In this document: positions 26,126 through 33,759 of the stretch, one piece after another
Numbering within the stretch: the stretch's first letter is position 1
Layout of the letters: each line of letters begins with the position of its first letter
Assembly (NCBI RefSeq): GCF_014295035.1
Contig: NZ_CP060404.1
Coordinates: forward strand, 4,062,501-4,126,500
Direction: 5' to 3'
DNA from: Streptomyces buecherae
Lineage (GTDB): Bacteria > Actinomycetota > Actinomycetes > Streptomycetales > Streptomycetaceae
Length of the DNA stretch: 64,000 nt
Translations under genes and position numbers: made by a program
Notes under the pieces: generated by a model
What the model saw: only the letters and a program-made list of their open reading frames with translations
Told to the model about the DNA's origin: nothing
Database searches by the model: none

Positions 26126-26521
26126 TCAGTCCCGCCCCTCCGCCCGCTTCGCCACGTACAACGCCCAACCCACCAAGGGCAGTTGGATCGGCAGCCGGCC
26201 GTACGCGAGGGCCCTGAGCGGGGCCGAGCGGTGTTGCCAGTCGCGGGCCATCTTGACGTTGGCGGGGTAGACGGCGACGAAGAAGCCGGCCGCGACGAGG
26301 GCTCCGACGCGGCGGGTGCGCGGCAGGGCGACGCAGGCCGCGAGCGCGAGTTCGGCGGCGCCGCTCACGTGCGTCCAGGTGCGGGGGCTGCCGGGCAGGG
26401 CGCGCGGCACGATCGCGTCGAACGGGCGCGGCACCGCGAAGTGCGCGACGCCGGCGCCGGCGAGCAGGCCGGCCAGCGCGCGGGCGGTGCGGCGCGGAGC
26501 GGTGGGGCGGGGGACAGCCAT
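26126..26521 (-). CDS. DoxX-like membrane protein
   Basis: A 131-residue integral membrane protein with about four hydrophobic segments (ALAGLLAGAGVAHFAVP, AAELALAACVALP, GALVAAGFFVAVYPANVKMA and LVGWALYVA). HFAVPRPFDAIVPRALPG and VYPANVKMARDWQ are typical of DoxX-like proteins. ATG at 26521 follows GGAG by about 6 nt. A TTACT-N4-AGTAA dyad 164 bp upstream may regulate it. Molecular function in this family is poorly defined. Confidence 0.78.
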   Translation of the reverse strand: MAVPRPTAPRRTARALAGLLAGAGVAHFAVPRPFDAIVPRALPGSPRTWTHVSGAAELALAACVALPRTRRVGALVAAGFFVAVYPANVKMARDWQHRSAPLRALAYGRLPIQLPLVGWALYVAKRAEGRD

Positions 26522-27148
26522 CGGGAGCTCCAGCGGGTGAGCGGGCCACGGACCGGCCGACGCCGCCGACCCACGGAGCCTCGACGGCGCGCCCGACCGG
26601 CGCGCGACGCGTCGTACGGGCGCCCGGCGGAAGGTGGCCGTCCGCGCCGCGCGGCTGGCTCTCAGCGCCCGCACAGACCTCTTCTTACTCGTAAGTAACC
26701 ACATGCCGCGCCCGCGCATCAAGGCCCCCGTACGGCGATGTGCGACGGCACACGGCCCGGCCGCGCGAGCCACCCCCACCAGCATGCGCGGGGTCGGCCC
26801 GGCACGCGGGGAGGGACGGCGGCGACCGGCCGGGGCAGACCACGGGGAGAGCCCGCGCGGTGACCGCCGGCCGGGGCGGGGCGGCGCGAGGACGGCCCAC
26901 GCGAGGGAGGCGCGGCCGGACGGTCCACGCGAGGGGAGGGCGGCCGGACGCCGGAAAGCGACACCGACGGCCGGGCACGACGACGGGGCCCGCGCCGCAT
27001 CTCGACGGCGCGCGCCGATGGGCGGAAAACCTCGGTAGATAAGCGGATTCGTACGGGCCGAGCGCGGTGCGAACCGCTCACCCGTACGGGTGACCGCGGG
27101 CACTTCGTATGCAATCTTTGTGCGACCCCCCATGGAGGACCCGAACTC
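26522..27148. promoter_or_regulatory. divergent region between DoxX and CAP genes
   Basis: These 627 bp hold no supported gene. An inverted repeat TTACT-N4-AGTAA at 26685-26698, of a form common for TetR-type operators, lies on the DoxX side. A perfect 16-bp palindrome (27078-27093, half TCACCCGT) lies 56 bp before the CAP gene, followed by a lower-GC stretch and GGAGGA. The rest is G-rich with only shadow frames. Confidence 0.45.
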
Positions 27149-28222
27149 ATGAGCGCACGTCGCCGCACCTCTTCCAGACCCCCTCAGCCCGTACCGAACA
27201 CCCCGCGGTCCGACCCCCAGTCCGCCACCCACACCGCCGCCCCCGCCGGCTCCACCGGCCCTGTGGACGCCACCGACGCCTCCCACGGCGCGGACATGGC
27301 CGGTGCGCCGCGCTCACACCGGGCGCGGCGCGGCCACCGGGGCCGAGCGAAACGGCGGCCGATCTGGGCGCCGTTGGCCCTCGCGGTGCTGGTCGCGGGC
27401 GGTGGCGGCACGGCGTACGTCGCCCTCGACGGTTCCGGGGCGGGCGACCGTCCCGTGGCTGACGGGACGGGCCCGGCCGACCGGGTCCGTATCGTCGAGA
27501 GCGCGAGTCCGGCCGCGGAGGCGTCGCCCACGCCGAACGCTGCGGACCGGTCGCCCGGAACGCCCGGACCGAGTCCGTCGAAGAGCGCGCGGCCGTCGGC
27601 CGACGCCGCCAAGAAGGCGGAGCGCGAGCGGAGTTCCCGTTTGACCGGGCCACGGAGCGGCGCCGACCGGCCCGGCGGCGCGACCGCCGACGGGGCGGCG
27701 CGCGACGGCTCCGCCGACCGCACGACCGGCGACCCGGCCGCCAGCACCGTCGGCGGGTCCCGCCCCGGACCGACCACCCGGCCGGCCTCCGACGCGGGCC
27801 CCGGGCGCGAGGGCCAGGGCCCGCGCGAGGCGGGCCGTGGCGGCACCACGGCGGAGGTGTTGGCGCTGGTCAACGAGGAGCGGGCGGACGCGGGTTGCCG
27901 GGCGTTGACCGCGAACGGCACCCTGGGCCGGGTCGCCGACACCTACGCGGGCGTCATGGCCGACACGCAGCGGCTCTCCCACACCGGGCCCGACGGCTCG
28001 ACGGTCGGCGACCGCGTCACGCGCTCCGGCTACACCTGGTCCAGCGTCGGCGAGAACATCGCCCGTGGCCAGGCGGACGCCGAGGCGGTCGTGGACGCGT
28101 GGATGAACAGCCCCGGGCACCGCGCCAACATCCTGAACTGCTCGTTCCGTGACATGGGCATAGGCGTCGACCAGGGTTCGGGCGGCCCCTGGTGGACCCA
28201 GGTGTTCGCGACGGGCCGCTGA
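27149..28222 (+). CDS. membrane-anchored CAP (SCP/PR1) domain protein
   Basis: A 357-residue exported protein. A Pro/Arg-rich cytoplasmic N-terminus (1-70) is followed by one transmembrane segment (about 71-92, WAPLALAVLVAGGGGTAYVAL). A long Ser/Pro/Gly/Ala linker (about 95-230) leads to a C-terminal CAP domain (about 233-357). The domain shows AEVLALVNEERADAGC, LSHTGPDGSTVGDRV, SVGENIARG, WMNSPGHRANIL and MGIGVDQ. GGAGGA precedes the ATG at 27149. CAP proteins in this group are extracytoplasmic with mostly unknown roles. Confidence 0.87.
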   Translation: MSARRRTSSRPPQPVPNTPRSDPQSATHTAAPAGSTGPVDATDASHGADMAGAPRSHRARRGHRGRAKRRPIWAPLALAVLVAGGGGTAYVALDGSGAGDRPVADGTGPADRVRIVESASPAAEASPTPNAADRSPGTPGPSPSKSARPSADAAKKAERERSSRLTGPRSGADRPGGATADGAARDGSADRTTGDPAASTVGGSRPGPTTRPASDAGPGREGQGPREAGRGGTTAEVLALVNEERADAGCRALTANGTLGRVADTYAGVMADTQRLSHTGPDGSTVGDRVTRSGYTWSSVGENIARGQADAEAVVDAWMNSPGHRANILNCSFRDMGIGVDQGSGGPWWTQVFATGR

Positions 28223-28653
28223 CCCGCCCTGCCCCGGGGAGCGGCCCGCGCCGCAAGGCCGCGACGCTGCTCCGCAGTGGCAAGGCCGCCCAGGCCCAGC
28301 GGCTGCTGCCACCGGAGCGCGCCTACCCGCTGCCCCGCGAGCTGGAACGGCGGCTCCGCAGGGCGGCCCGCTGACCGGACCGCCCGCCGCCCGGCACGGC
28401 GACACGGGCACCATCGGGGCCACCGCGCGCCATGGCGGTGGCCGCCTCCGGAGCCACCGTCACCGGCCCACCGCCAGTCGTCCGTGTCCGTGGTCGTGCC
28501 CGTGGTCGCGGTGAGCGCGGGAGTAACGGTGGGCGTGGGACCGGCCGACCCGGTGCCGGAGCGGTACAGGAGGGCGGTGTAGGAGGATCGGGGCGAGGGC
28601 GGCGGCGCGTACGGCGCGGCGGCTCACCCATCCGCCGAACGAAGGACCACAGC
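28223..28653. other. 431-bp region between CAP and endonuclease/phosphatase genes
   Basis: No gene is firmly supported. A short frame on the plus strand ending at 28374 encodes a protein-like KAAQAQRLLPPERAYPLP stretch, but its start would lie inside the CAP gene; it may be a relic. The remaining part is G-rich with Val/Gly/Arg shadow frames and leads to GAAGGA before the next start. Confidence 0.35.
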
Positions 28654-29877
28654 GTGGACAGCCGGGACGCAGTCGCCGACCAGCCGCAGCCGGGCGGCGC
28701 CGAGGGCGGCGCGTACGCCGCGCGCGGCGCGAACGGTACCGGCGGGGCGGCGGACGCGACGCCCCGAGGCGCGACGGCCGAGACCCGCGCGGGGAGGTCG
28801 GGGACGGTGACGGGAACCGCCTCGGAGACCGCGACCGCGACCGCGACCGGGTCGCGGCAGGCGCGGACCTGGTTGACGAGGGCCTGGCTGGCGCGGGGCC
28901 TCCGGGGCGCGGGGCGGCTGCCGCGCGGGGTGGGCCGATGGGTGCTCGCGGGGTGCGCGGCGCTGCTGCTCGTACTGGTCAGCGTGGTGCTCGGGCACCG
29001 GGCCGCCGACGCGGACGGCTTCACCCCCGTCCCGCAACTGCTCGCGTTCCTGCCCTGGCTGCTGCTGCCCGCCGCGCTCGGCCTCCTCCTCGCGGCGCTG
29101 GCCCGGTGGCCGCTCGGCTGCGCGTGGGCGCTGGCCGTTCTCCTCGCGACGGGCTGGTACCTCCAGCCGTACGAGGGCGCCGGGGCCGGCGGGCCGAGCG
29201 GGCCCGTGGTCGCCCGGCCGCGCGTGCTCTCCGCCAACCTGGAGTACGGGCAGGCCACCGACGGGCTGCTGGCCGCGCTGCGGCGGGAGCGGCCGGACCT
29301 GGTCGCGGTCCAGGAGTGCGACCACCGGTGCGTGGCGGCGCTGGAGGCGCCCGCGCTGCGCGCGGCGTACCCGTACCGCAACATCGCGGCCGGCGGTCCG
29401 GCGGAGGGGTCCGCGATCCTGAGCGTGTACCCGCTGCGCAACGAGCCCGGGGTGCCGGGCTCGCTCGCGATGCCCGGCGCGCGGGCACTGATCGCCGGAC
29501 GGTGGGTACGGGTGCAGGTCGCGCACCCGATGCCGCCGATGCCCGGCGAGCTGGACGTCTGGCGCGCCGAGCTGGGACGGCTGCGCGCGTACGCCGAGCG
29601 GCGCGGCGACGCGCCCACCCTGATCGCCGGTGACTTCAACGCCACCCAGGACCACGCGGCCTTCCGCCGCCTCCTCGACACCGGCCTGCGGGACAGCGCC
29701 CGGCTCGCGGGGGCCTCGCGCACGCCGTCCTGGCCCACCCTGACGACCCCGCTGCTGGGCGCGCAGATCGACCACGTGCTGGTCAGCGACGCGTGGTCGG
29801 CGCGTGCGGCCCGCTTCGTCGACCTGCCCGACACCGACCACCGGGCGCTCCTCGTCGACCTGGAGCTGCACGGCTAG
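28654..29877 (+). CDS. membrane endonuclease/exonuclease/phosphatase family protein
   Basis: A 407-residue protein. A low-complexity N-terminus (1-80) precedes about three transmembrane segments (WVLAGCAALLLVLVSVVLG, LLAFLPWLLLPAALGLLLAA and CAWALAVLLATGWYL). The C-terminal half is an EEP-fold domain, probably extracytoplasmic. Key elements are RVLSANLEYG, LVAVQECD (catalytic Glu), IAGDFNATQ (Asp/Asn), AQIDHVLVS and TDHRALLVDLEL (catalytic Asp-His). GTG at 28654 follows AAGGA by about 7 nt; longer frames add only Arg/Gly repeats. The substrate (nucleic acid, lipid or sugar phosphate) is not predictable. Confidence 0.83.
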   Translation: MDSRDAVADQPQPGGAEGGAYAARGANGTGGAADATPRGATAETRAGRSGTVTGTASETATATATGSRQARTWLTRAWLARGLRGAGRLPRGVGRWVLAGCAALLLVLVSVVLGHRAADADGFTPVPQLLAFLPWLLLPAALGLLLAALARWPLGCAWALAVLLATGWYLQPYEGAGAGGPSGPVVARPRVLSANLEYGQATDGLLAALRRERPDLVAVQECDHRCVAALEAPALRAAYPYRNIAAGGPAEGSAILSVYPLRNEPGVPGSLAMPGARALIAGRWVRVQVAHPMPPMPGELDVWRAELGRLRAYAERRGDAPTLIAGDFNATQDHAAFRRLLDTGLRDSARLAGASRTPSWPTLTTPLLGAQIDHVLVSDAWSARAARFVDLPDTDHRALLVDLELHG

Positions 29878-29944
29878 CGGCGAGCGCGCCGGGGGCGCCG
29901 CGCCGACCGATGCGCGGCGCCCCCAGCCGTGCCCTCCCCGCTGG

Positions 29945-30775
29945 CTACGCCTTCGCCACCGGCTCCTGCAACTCGGTCACCCAGCTCTCCTTGCCCCCCT
30001 CGCAGTCGAGGTACAGCTCGCGGGCGTAGCCGGTGGAGCGGTAGCCGTGGGCGTCGGTCCAGCGGGCGAGCGCCTGGGCCGTGGGCAGGATGGTGTCCAT
30101 CGAGCCGTGGTGCACGATGGTCGCGGCCTGCTCGATGCCGGGCAGGTCCACCACGTCGAACGGCTGGCCCGCCGCGGGCTCCACCGCCACCTGAATCCCC
30201 GCGTGCACCGTGACCGCCCCCTCCGGGCCGGCCCCCGGCGCCGGCTCGTAGTACGCGATGGCGGGCCCCGTCGGCGCGACGCCGGCCGCCGCGAGCCGGC
30301 CGTGCAGCTCCTCGTACAGCGGGCCGATCACCGGGCCGATGTGCTCGGGCCCGAAGCTCTCGGCGGTGCCGGACAACTCGGCCACCCGCACCGCCGGCAC
30401 GCTCTTGAGCACCACTTCGTGGTCGGACATGGTTCCCTCACTCTCGATCGTCCGGAGCCTCGCCTCGATACCGGCCAGCCGGGCCGCGTCGGCCGCCATC
30501 GCCGCCGCCACCTCGGCCCGCCGCAGCCGCAGCATGCCGCGCAGCTCACCGACGTCCACCTCCTCGTCGAGCACGGCCCGCACCTGCTGGAGCGTGAAAC
30601 CGAGGTCCTTGAGGGCGATGACGCGGTTGAGGCGGGCGAGTTGGCCCGCCTCGTAACCGCGGTAGCCGGTGTACGGGTCGACGTGGGCGGGGCGCAGCAG
30701 CCCGATGGCGTCGTAGTGACGCAACATGCGGACCGACACGCGGCCGTGCTTGGCGAAGTCTCCGATGCTGAACAT
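29945..30775 (-). CDS. MerR family regulator with GyrI-like effector domain
   Basis: A 276-residue activator. The N-terminal MerR winged helix (1-70) begins MFSIGDFAKHGRVSVRMLRH, with LRPAHVDPYTGYRGYEAGQL, and is followed by a dimerisation helix (about 75-115). The C-terminal part (about 120-276) resembles a GyrI/AraC-effector ligand-binding domain (VVLKSVPAVRVAELSG, IAYYEPAP and AVEPAAGQPFDVVDLPG). GGAGG lies 5 nt before the ATG. Its own promoter has the 19-bp spacer typical of MerR targets, so autoregulation is likely. It diverges from the LigD-type polymerase gene. Confidence 0.88.
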   Translation of the reverse strand: MFSIGDFAKHGRVSVRMLRHYDAIGLLRPAHVDPYTGYRGYEAGQLARLNRVIALKDLGFTLQQVRAVLDEEVDVGELRGMLRLRRAEVAAAMAADAARLAGIEARLRTIESEGTMSDHEVVLKSVPAVRVAELSGTAESFGPEHIGPVIGPLYEELHGRLAAAGVAPTGPAIAYYEPAPGAGPEGAVTVHAGIQVAVEPAAGQPFDVVDLPGIEQAATIVHHGSMDTILPTAQALARWTDAHGYRSTGYARELYLDCEGGKESWVTELQEPVAKA

Positions 30776-30785
30776 GACGCCCTCC

Positions 30786-30816
30786 AGTGCAGGGCCTCAC
30801 ACGGTGTCATGGTCAA
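30786..30816 (-). promoter_or_regulatory. MerR-type promoter with 19-bp spacer
   Basis: On the minus strand TTGACC (30816-30811) and TGCACT (30791-30786) are separated by exactly 19 bp, and a small ACAC-C-GTGT dyad lies near the middle. This is the long-spacer geometry that MerR proteins correct by DNA distortion. If used, transcription would start only about 4-5 nt before the ATG. Confidence 0.6.
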
Positions 30817-30922
30817 GCCCACTCGCCCACGGCCCCCCGGCACACGTCCTGACCTGCGGCGCGATCCCGTGACGCGTCCCGCGGGGGTTTGCCGGGCGCG
30901 CGGGCGGTAACCCGTTGTCGGC

Positions 30923-31972
30923 GTGAGCGACAACAGCGAGCACGGCACGGCCGGCGAGAACAGCGCGAAGGACGCGGAGGGCGCGGACGGCACGGGCAGC
31001 ACGAAGGGTGCGAAGGACAAGCGGTCGGGCGGCGGCCGGTCGTCCGGCGAGCCGCGCCGGCTACGGATCGGCGGGCACGCCTTCGAGCTGACCCGGCCGG
31101 ACAAGGTGCTCTTCCCGGACGACGGCCTCACCAAGGCCGACCTCGTCGCGCACTACCGCGCCGTGGCCCGGCGCGCGCTGCCCGAGCTGCGCGGTCGGCC
31201 GATGATGATGGAACGCCACCCGGACGGCATCGGCGGGCGCCCGCTGATGCAGAAGAACGCCCCCGACTACTTCCCCGACTGGGTGCCGCTGACCGAGGTC
31301 GCCAAGGAGGGCGGCACGGTCACGCACGTGGTCTGCGACAACGCGGCCACCCTCGCGTACCTCGCCGGCCAGGCGTCCATCACCCCGCACCGCTGGCTCT
31401 CCCGCGCCGACCGCCCGGACCACCCCGACCGGCTGATCTTCGACCTCGACCCGTCCAAGCCGGCCGGCGACGACCCGGCCGCCGCCTTCGCGGACGTGCG
31501 CTGGGCGGCGCACCGCACGTGCGAGCTGCTCGACGAACTCGGCCTGCCCGCCCGCCTGATGACCACCGGTTCGCGCGGGCTGCACGTGATCGTGCCGCTC
31601 GACCGCGCGGCGGACTTCGACACCGTACGGGCCTTCGCGCGCGAAGCCGCCGACCTGTTGGTGGCCCGGCACCCGGACCGGCTCACCACCGAGCCCCGCA
31701 AGGAGGACCGGGGCGACCGCCTCTACCTGGACACCCTGCGCAACGGCTACGCCCAGACGGCCGTTGCCCCCTACGCCGTACGGGCCAAGCCCGGCGCGCC
31801 GGTCGCCACCCCGATCGCCGCCGACGAACTGGACGACCCCGACCTGCGCGCCGACCGCTGGACCCTGACCACCATCGCCGACCGCCTCACCGCCCCCAAC
31901 CCCTGGCCGGCCGGCTCCCTACGCGGCCGATCCCTGCGCACGGCCCAGAGGCGGCTGGCGAAGCTGCGTTAG
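30923..31972 (+). CDS. LigD-type non-homologous end-joining polymerase domain protein
   Basis: A 349-residue archaeo-eukaryotic-primase-type polymerase, the stand-alone form of the LigD polymerase domain. A Lys/Gly/Ser-rich N-terminus (1-45) is followed by LTRPDKVLFPDDGLTKADL, MMMERHPDGI, the metal-binding LIFDLDPSKP and TTGSRGLHVIVPL, all family hallmarks. It would fill gaps or add nucleotides during Ku-dependent double-strand break repair. GTG at 30923 lacks a clear ribosome binding site. No ku or ligase gene is adjacent in the window. Confidence 0.88.
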   Translation: MSDNSEHGTAGENSAKDAEGADGTGSTKGAKDKRSGGGRSSGEPRRLRIGGHAFELTRPDKVLFPDDGLTKADLVAHYRAVARRALPELRGRPMMMERHPDGIGGRPLMQKNAPDYFPDWVPLTEVAKEGGTVTHVVCDNAATLAYLAGQASITPHRWLSRADRPDHPDRLIFDLDPSKPAGDDPAAAFADVRWAAHRTCELLDELGLPARLMTTGSRGLHVIVPLDRAADFDTVRAFAREAADLLVARHPDRLTTEPRKEDRGDRLYLDTLRNGYAQTAVAPYAVRAKPGAPVATPIAADELDDPDLRADRWTLTTIADRLTAPNPWPAGSLRGRSLRTAQRRLAKLR

Positions 31973-31990
31973 CGCGCCCGGACGCGCGGC

Positions 31991-32030
31991 GGGTGCGGGC
32001 GGTGCGCGGGGGGTGCGGGCGGTGCGCGGG
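31991..32030. repeat. exact 20-bp tandem duplication
   Basis: GGGTGCGGGCGGTGCGCGGG occurs twice back to back (31991-32010 and 32011-32030), just after the LigD-type gene. It may reflect slippage in G-rich DNA. Confidence 0.7.
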
Positions 32031-32097
32031 GGCGCGCGGCGCGGGAGCGCGGGGCGCGCACGGAGATCGGGGGATCGCGGGGGGGGGCGCGAACCCG

Positions 32098-32475
32098 CCC
32101 GGCCTCCGACCTCACTCGCGCTCGGGTGGTACGCGCTGAGCGCCGCGAACGGGTCCGGCTCCGTGCCCGGCGTGGGCCAGCGCTGCTCGGCGCGCCATCG
32201 CTCGCTCTCCGCGACCAGCGCGTTCCACAACACGTTCAGCGCATGGTCGGCTGCGTACGTGGCGCGCTCGCCGCGCCGCGCGAACGCGCCGAGCAGCACC
32301 TCGACCGGCGGCCCCGGGTCGTTGGCTAGGTCCACCACGCGCAGCCCCCGCGCGGGTCGTGGGCCGCCTGTCCGAAGCCCGCGCCAATTCCGCCAGCGCC
32401 TCGCCGGTACTGGCATCACCGACCTCACGAGCCTGATCAGCACCGCCCCCATCCGTCCGCGAATCGACCGAATGC
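32098..32475 (-). pseudogene. frameshifted conserved hypothetical gene
   Basis: Protein-like sequence continues across two minus-strand frames. The first part reads STGEALAELARASDRRPTTR; then, after a C5/G5 run near 32343-32352, another frame gives GLRVVDLANDPGPPVEVLLG and ATYAADHALNVLWNALVAE, ending near WPTPGTEPDPFAALSAY. Neither frame alone gives a full sensible protein: one has a random N-terminus and the other runs into Arg/Gly repeats. The C-terminal end also lacks a nearby stop. This suggests a decayed gene or a sequencing error in the homopolymer. Confidence 0.4.
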
Positions 32476-32542
32476 GCTCTACCTAACGTGACGAATGAGC
32501 GACACACTGTCGCCGACGAACGCGCCGATCGGAGGCATCTGT

Positions 32543-32791
32543 GTGAGTGAGCAGCCAGCCCCATGGGGACTATCGCGCATGCGGCCCTACCCCAGAACGA
32601 CCGTACTTCCCGCCGTACAAGTCGTCCTTGACTCTGCAACCCAGACTGGTCGCCGGGTCGATGCGGAGGGCCGCTACGTCCCGCTCACGAACAGGCACAA
32701 GAGATCCGAGACCAACAAGGAGACCGAGACCAAGACCAGCCTGGACGGCACTCCAGACCAGGGCAGCGATCAAGAGGGCGATACCGATTGA
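32543..32791 (+). CDS. tgmA: graspetide (ATP-grasp-modified RiPP) precursor peptide
   Basis: An 82-residue precursor peptide. GTG at 32543 is chosen because GGAGG (32531-32535) lies 7 nt upstream; ATG at 32495 is in frame but has no such site. The leader has the conserved pattern WGLSRMRPYP, then VQVVLDSATQTGRRVDAEG, matching known GRASP_targ-type leaders. The C-terminal core (about 55-82) has donors Thr61, Thr63, Thr65 and Ser66, then Asp68-Gly69, then acceptors Asp72, Asp76, Glu78, Asp80 and Asp82. This fits a hairpin with side-chain esters formed by the next gene product, and an Asp-Gly site for aspartimide formation by the third. Its stop overlaps the TTG start of the ATP-grasp gene. Confidence 0.85.
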   Translation: MSEQPAPWGLSRMRPYPRTTVLPAVQVVLDSATQTGRRVDAEGRYVPLTNRHKRSETNKETETKTSLDGTPDQGSDQEGDTD

Positions 32792-33759
32792 CCTCACGTG
32801 CTCCCGTGTTGGTCGTCTCCCGGGTCGATGATGTGACCGCCGACGTGGTCATCGAAGAGTTGAACCGACGAAAGGTCCCCGTCGTACGACTGGACCCGGG
32901 CGACTTCCCCACAGACCTCTCTGTCACGACTCTCCTGGACACCAACGGGCTCAGGGGGCGTGTACGCACCCGTACACGCGTGGCTGACCTCGACACGCTC
33001 CGCTCGGTGTACTGGCGGCGCCCACGCCCTTACACCGCGCCCCCAGGACTGACCGACCAGGACGCGCGCTGGTGTCGAGAAGAGGCCCGCTACGGGCTCG
33101 GCGGCATCCTCTCGTCCCTCCCCGGAGCGCATTACGTGAACCACCCCTGGCGCAACCGGGACGCCGAGTACAAGCCCGCTCAACTCGCCGCTGCCGCTCG
33201 GTGCGGTTTCGACATTCCGCCGACACTGTTGACCAACGACGCCCGCGCGGCTCGGGACTTCGCCCACGAGCACGGCCCCGTGATCTACAAACCGCTTCGG
33301 AACACCGACTACCACGACCTCGACGGCCGGGCATTGACCGTGTGGGTGGATGAGGTCCCCCTCACGGACCTCCATGCTGGAGTGACCCAGACCATGCACC
33401 TGTTCCAGAAGCGCGTGACCTCGGTAGCCGACCTCCGTGTGACGACCGTGGGCAGGCAGATCTTCACCGTGCGGATCGAGGGTTCCCCCGGCTTGGACTG
33501 GAGACGCCACTACGACGCCCTGTCGTATTCCCTCATCGACACACCGGCGCACCTAGCCAAGTGCGTGCATGCCTATCTCAAAGCCTTCGGGCTCGTCTTC
33601 GGCGCCTTCGACTTCGGCATCGACCACGAAGGCCGCGCATGGCTGTACCAGCGCAACGAGAACGGACAGTTCGCCTGGTTTCCGGAACCCATCACCGGCA
33701 GGATCGTCACCGCCGTCGCCGACCAACTCCAGTACGCAGGAGAGCACGATGCCCGCTGA
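32788..33759 (+). CDS. tgmB: ATP-grasp ribosomal peptide maturase (graspetide synthetase)
   Basis: A 323-residue ATP-grasp ligase that would form ester (omega-ester) links between Thr/Ser and Asp/Glu side chains of the precursor. The N-terminal domain (VLVVSRVDDVTADVVIEEL, then VYWRRPRPY) is of the TgmB/MvdD type. ATP-binding elements are PVIYKPL (164-170), FQKRV and FGAFDFGID (272-279), and the C-terminal LYQRNENGQFAWFPE (287-300). The position usually held by the metal-binding Glu of ExN appears to be Gln288, an oddity. The TTG start at 32788 overlaps the precursor stop by 4 bp (TTGA), so translation is coupled. The stop overlaps the methyltransferase start by 11 bp. Confidence 0.9.
   Translation: MTSRAPVLVVSRVDDVTADVVIEELNRRKVPVVRLDPGDFPTDLSVTTLLDTNGLRGRVRTRTRVADLDTLRSVYWRRPRPYTAPPGLTDQDARWCREEARYGLGGILSSLPGAHYVNHPWRNRDAEYKPAQLAAAARCGFDIPPTLLTNDARAARDFAHEHGPVIYKPLRNTDYHDLDGRALTVWVDEVPLTDLHAGVTQTMHLFQKRVTSVADLRVTTVGRQIFTVRIEGSPGLDWRRHYDALSYSLIDTPAHLAKCVHAYLKAFGLVFGAFDFGIDHEGRAWLYQRNENGQFAWFPEPITGRIVTAVADQLQYAGEHDAR

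Noticed and set aside
28192..28374. Small plus-strand frame encoding about 60 residues
   Set aside because: The last part looks protein-like, but its start would lie inside the CAP-domain gene and no ribosome binding site fits. It is kept only as a possible relic.
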